A DNA stretch of 64,000 nt from Eutreptiella sp. 'Long Island Sound 2002' (Eukaryota > Euglenozoa > Euglenophyceae > Eutreptiales > Eutreptiaceae). Each line of letters begins with the position of its first letter. The first letter of the stretch is position 1. The position numbers and the translations under genes were made by a program. Below, in pieces: positions 63,401-64,000 of the stretch. The stretch covers positions 49,468,429-49,532,428 of the forward strand of contig OZ038393.1 in the NCBI GenBank assembly GCA_964036045.1, read 5' to 3'. A model generated the notes under the pieces. That model saw nothing but the letters and a program-made list of their open reading frames with translations, was not told the DNA's origin and searched no databases.

Positions 63401-64000
63401 AAGCAGGGAGAGGCCCACTCGGAGTGGCACGGCTCAAGCCAGCCTCTCTGGATGAAGTCACGGAGGATCTTCTCCATGGCCTCTTTCCTCTCGCCCCTCA
63501 GGGCAACCTCCCGGTGGCGATACACACGGGGGTCCTGCTTCAGTCGTATCTTGGCCTCGCCATACGGTCCACGCACCGGTGGGGGAAACACAGGCTTACC
63601 GCTGAAGAAGGTCTCGCCATACTTCTGCTTCAGCCTAGCCCTCAACGCCTGGATCTTGGGGCAGTCATCGGACTCCGCCTTGGCTTTTCCGGGCACTTGA
63701 ACCACGGAGCTTACTTGAGGGGTAGCGACCCCGCTCGCTTTCGGCTCAGGTGGTCTTCCCAGGTGACCCAAAGGGCCATCTCTGGTCTTGCCTCGGAACA
63801 GATCGCCGTAGGTGGGTGGGTTACCCCCGATTGGCTCGTCCTGGCTGGACAGGTGGTCCAGTACCCTCCTTACGAAGGTATCTCCATCATAGGAACCAGA
63901 GACGATTGAGTCCACTTCCCACCAGGCTTTGTCCTGGCCTTTGCCCTCACGCTGGTTCCCCCAGTCGTGAAAGGGCTGATCCATATACCCCTGAACCAGA
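60427..64000 (-). CDS. Element C: chromovirus Pol (RT, RNase H, integrase, chromodomain), 5' end beyond window
   Basis: A single minus frame of 1185 codons with no stop, open at the right edge. RT (about 181-345): GWLEPCHSEWASPCFVVPKK, LVVDYRGLN, VIDLKHGYHQMPL and the catalytic box FVDD (about 306-309, 63,056-63,070). RNase H (about 460-590): VLRTDASDYAIGA, CTDHQSLQSW, NTVADCLSRW. Integrase zinc domain (about 745-790): HHHMLHPG ... CSVCQAC; core with Asp 816 (MDVFSMPE), Asp 880 (CSDRGPQF), Glu 916 (GRAEVAGRQLF), a D-x63-D-x35-E pattern. The C-terminal chromodomain (about 1109-1150: YTVEKILAQRP, FKVRWRGYGPSHDTWEP) can direct integration to marked chromatin. Protease and gag lie outside. All catalytic residues seen are intact, so this copy may be recent. 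Confidence 0.93.
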   Translation of the reverse strand, partial: LVQGYMDQPFHDWGNQREGKGQDKAWWEVDSIVSGSYDGDTFVRRVLDHLSSQDEPIGGNPPTYGDLFRGKTRDGPLGHLGRPPEPKASGVATPQVSSVVQVPGKAKAESDDCPKIQALRARLKQKYGETFFSGKPVFPPPVRGPYGEAKIRLKQDPRVYRHREVALRGERKEAMEKILRDFIQRGWLEPCHSEWASPCFVVPKKVAGEWRLVVDYRGLNAQTQHDSYTLPLIEDMLQKQHRRRIFTVIDLKHGYHQMPLAEESRACTAMSTPLGPLQWKVMPMGVTNGNAAFQRMLENLLEPVRDCADPFVDDVIIASGDPSMSYEELLEAHERDVTRVLDLLVRHKLTGSSDKATIAVSEVVFAGRVVGNGQRKPIPGKVAAIEHWEKPKTVSELRAYLGFCNYYSGYIKMYAEYAAPMTTMLKGNREETKKGSKKALVWTAESDRAFEGMKQALLSAVGLHLVDPDRGFVLRTDASDYAIGAVLEQVLDDGRHVPVAFWSRVLAEGQRRTWTPREKEAYAIVMALRKWAGYIALHPVTVCTDHQSLQSWHKEHVDTPSGPASRRARWHETLAKFDLTVVYIPGKDNTVADCLSRWAYPASKGMQDISAHGDEAETAEAKRIIEMERLMEEEGAKCFVVMAADAPLASRVSRTVSVLAPVGAAGGRPGPAPPVGTESDKHLFPESCLQDDWTDDYAKSEAFAAEYRAVTDPDDGQKWPKGLTEEDGKLYRNGKLLVPESRVLELCEAWHHHMLHPGVKKQALDMQRRFEIDHIALYAAIKKVRKGCSVCQACNPDNRNVKGELQWTPVPDQPMESVAMDVFSMPEVHIGKETFDCVVLCVDRHSGYVVAVPARKKGLLAKEVAVMMIRHWLTVFDIPRTICSDRGPQFTGGWFKAMCSLMGIRHAKSVAYLSRSNGRAEVAGRQLFEKLRKIHITNPPRNWFEEMWPALKAHHDTPTPGGLSPHQILFGRDPLGRGLPLSGDGMAMDAKEFFARQEQTARDIRQQLEKEHAERQKSAPSSTAQKFRVGDPVWVIRPRPMGTHRTKTWFTPGEVVRRIGEDTYRIKVGHGQFRERHESQLRVREPDLRGRHVSLDYAQHEADSDDDYAEQDDYTVEKILAQRPKASAPGGLEFKVRWRGYGPSHDTWEPVSSFVPRVNTPFMEYIRKNKTKIHVSDLAALTRAIAARGA

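Overview
This window looks like nuclear DNA from a large, repeat-rich eukaryotic genome. Almost all of it is transposable elements, nested elements and tandem repeats. I see no convincing single-copy host gene, no bacterial operon structure, no rRNA or tRNA and no CRISPR. The retroelement types (chromovirus-like Ty3/gypsy, LINEs with an AP endonuclease, and LINEs carrying deubiquitinase-like domains) would fit an alga or other protist, but the host cannot be fixed from sequence alone.

Layout. 1-6.9 kb (minus): a decayed Ty3/gypsy-like element (A) with gag, protease, an extra module, RT, RNase H and the integrase zinc domain, running off the left edge. 7.4-9.4 kb: two loci where 200-240 bp direct repeats flank an insert; one insert is a LINE 3' end. 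10.2-11.33 kb: copy (a) of a non-coding repeat family, called X here. 11.33-17.8 kb (minus): the 5' half of a LINE whose protein carries three tandem OTU-like units and an AP endonuclease. 18.6-21.2 kb: a degenerate minisatellite of about 235 bp units. 21.6-22.1 kb: a short copy of the same LINE. 22.75-24.19 kb: DNA almost without T on the plus strand. 24.2-27.3 kb: about 44 copies of a 71 bp satellite with a 7-mer higher-order period. 28.2-29.8 kb (plus): another copy of the OTU LINE. 32.29-35.19 kb (minus): a LINE insertion with a 14 bp target duplication and an (ACCT)n tail. 36.16-36.6 kb: three 147 bp repeats. 36.87-38.19 kb (plus): an unidentified repeat-motif protein, cut by the next element. 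38.19-47.8 kb (minus): Ty3/gypsy-like element B, split by a 2.6 kb LTR element with 872 bp LTRs. 48.1-48.4 kb: X copy (b). 48.4-52.3 kb (plus): a second LINE family whose first ORF has a USP-like region. 52.3-56.5 kb (minus): a LINE 3' half with RNase H. 56.55-57.7 kb: X copy (c). 60.43-64 kb (minus): a chromovirus (element C) with one uninterrupted 1185-codon frame containing RT, RNase H, integrase and chromodomain, running off the right edge.

How the parts relate. Elements B and C are relatives; C's intact frame shows where B is broken. A and B both carry the same extra module between protease and RT. The OTU LINE occurs three times, and comparing the copies shows deletions and frameshifts. 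X copies (a) and (c) face outward and are flanked by the two halves of LINE sequence with a shared 7 bp target sequence, which raises the possibility of a split LINE and a large rearrangement or tandem unit. The most unusual signals are the three-letter (T-free) DNA, the tandem OTU array with two degenerate copies, the USP-like LINE domain and the higher-order satellite.
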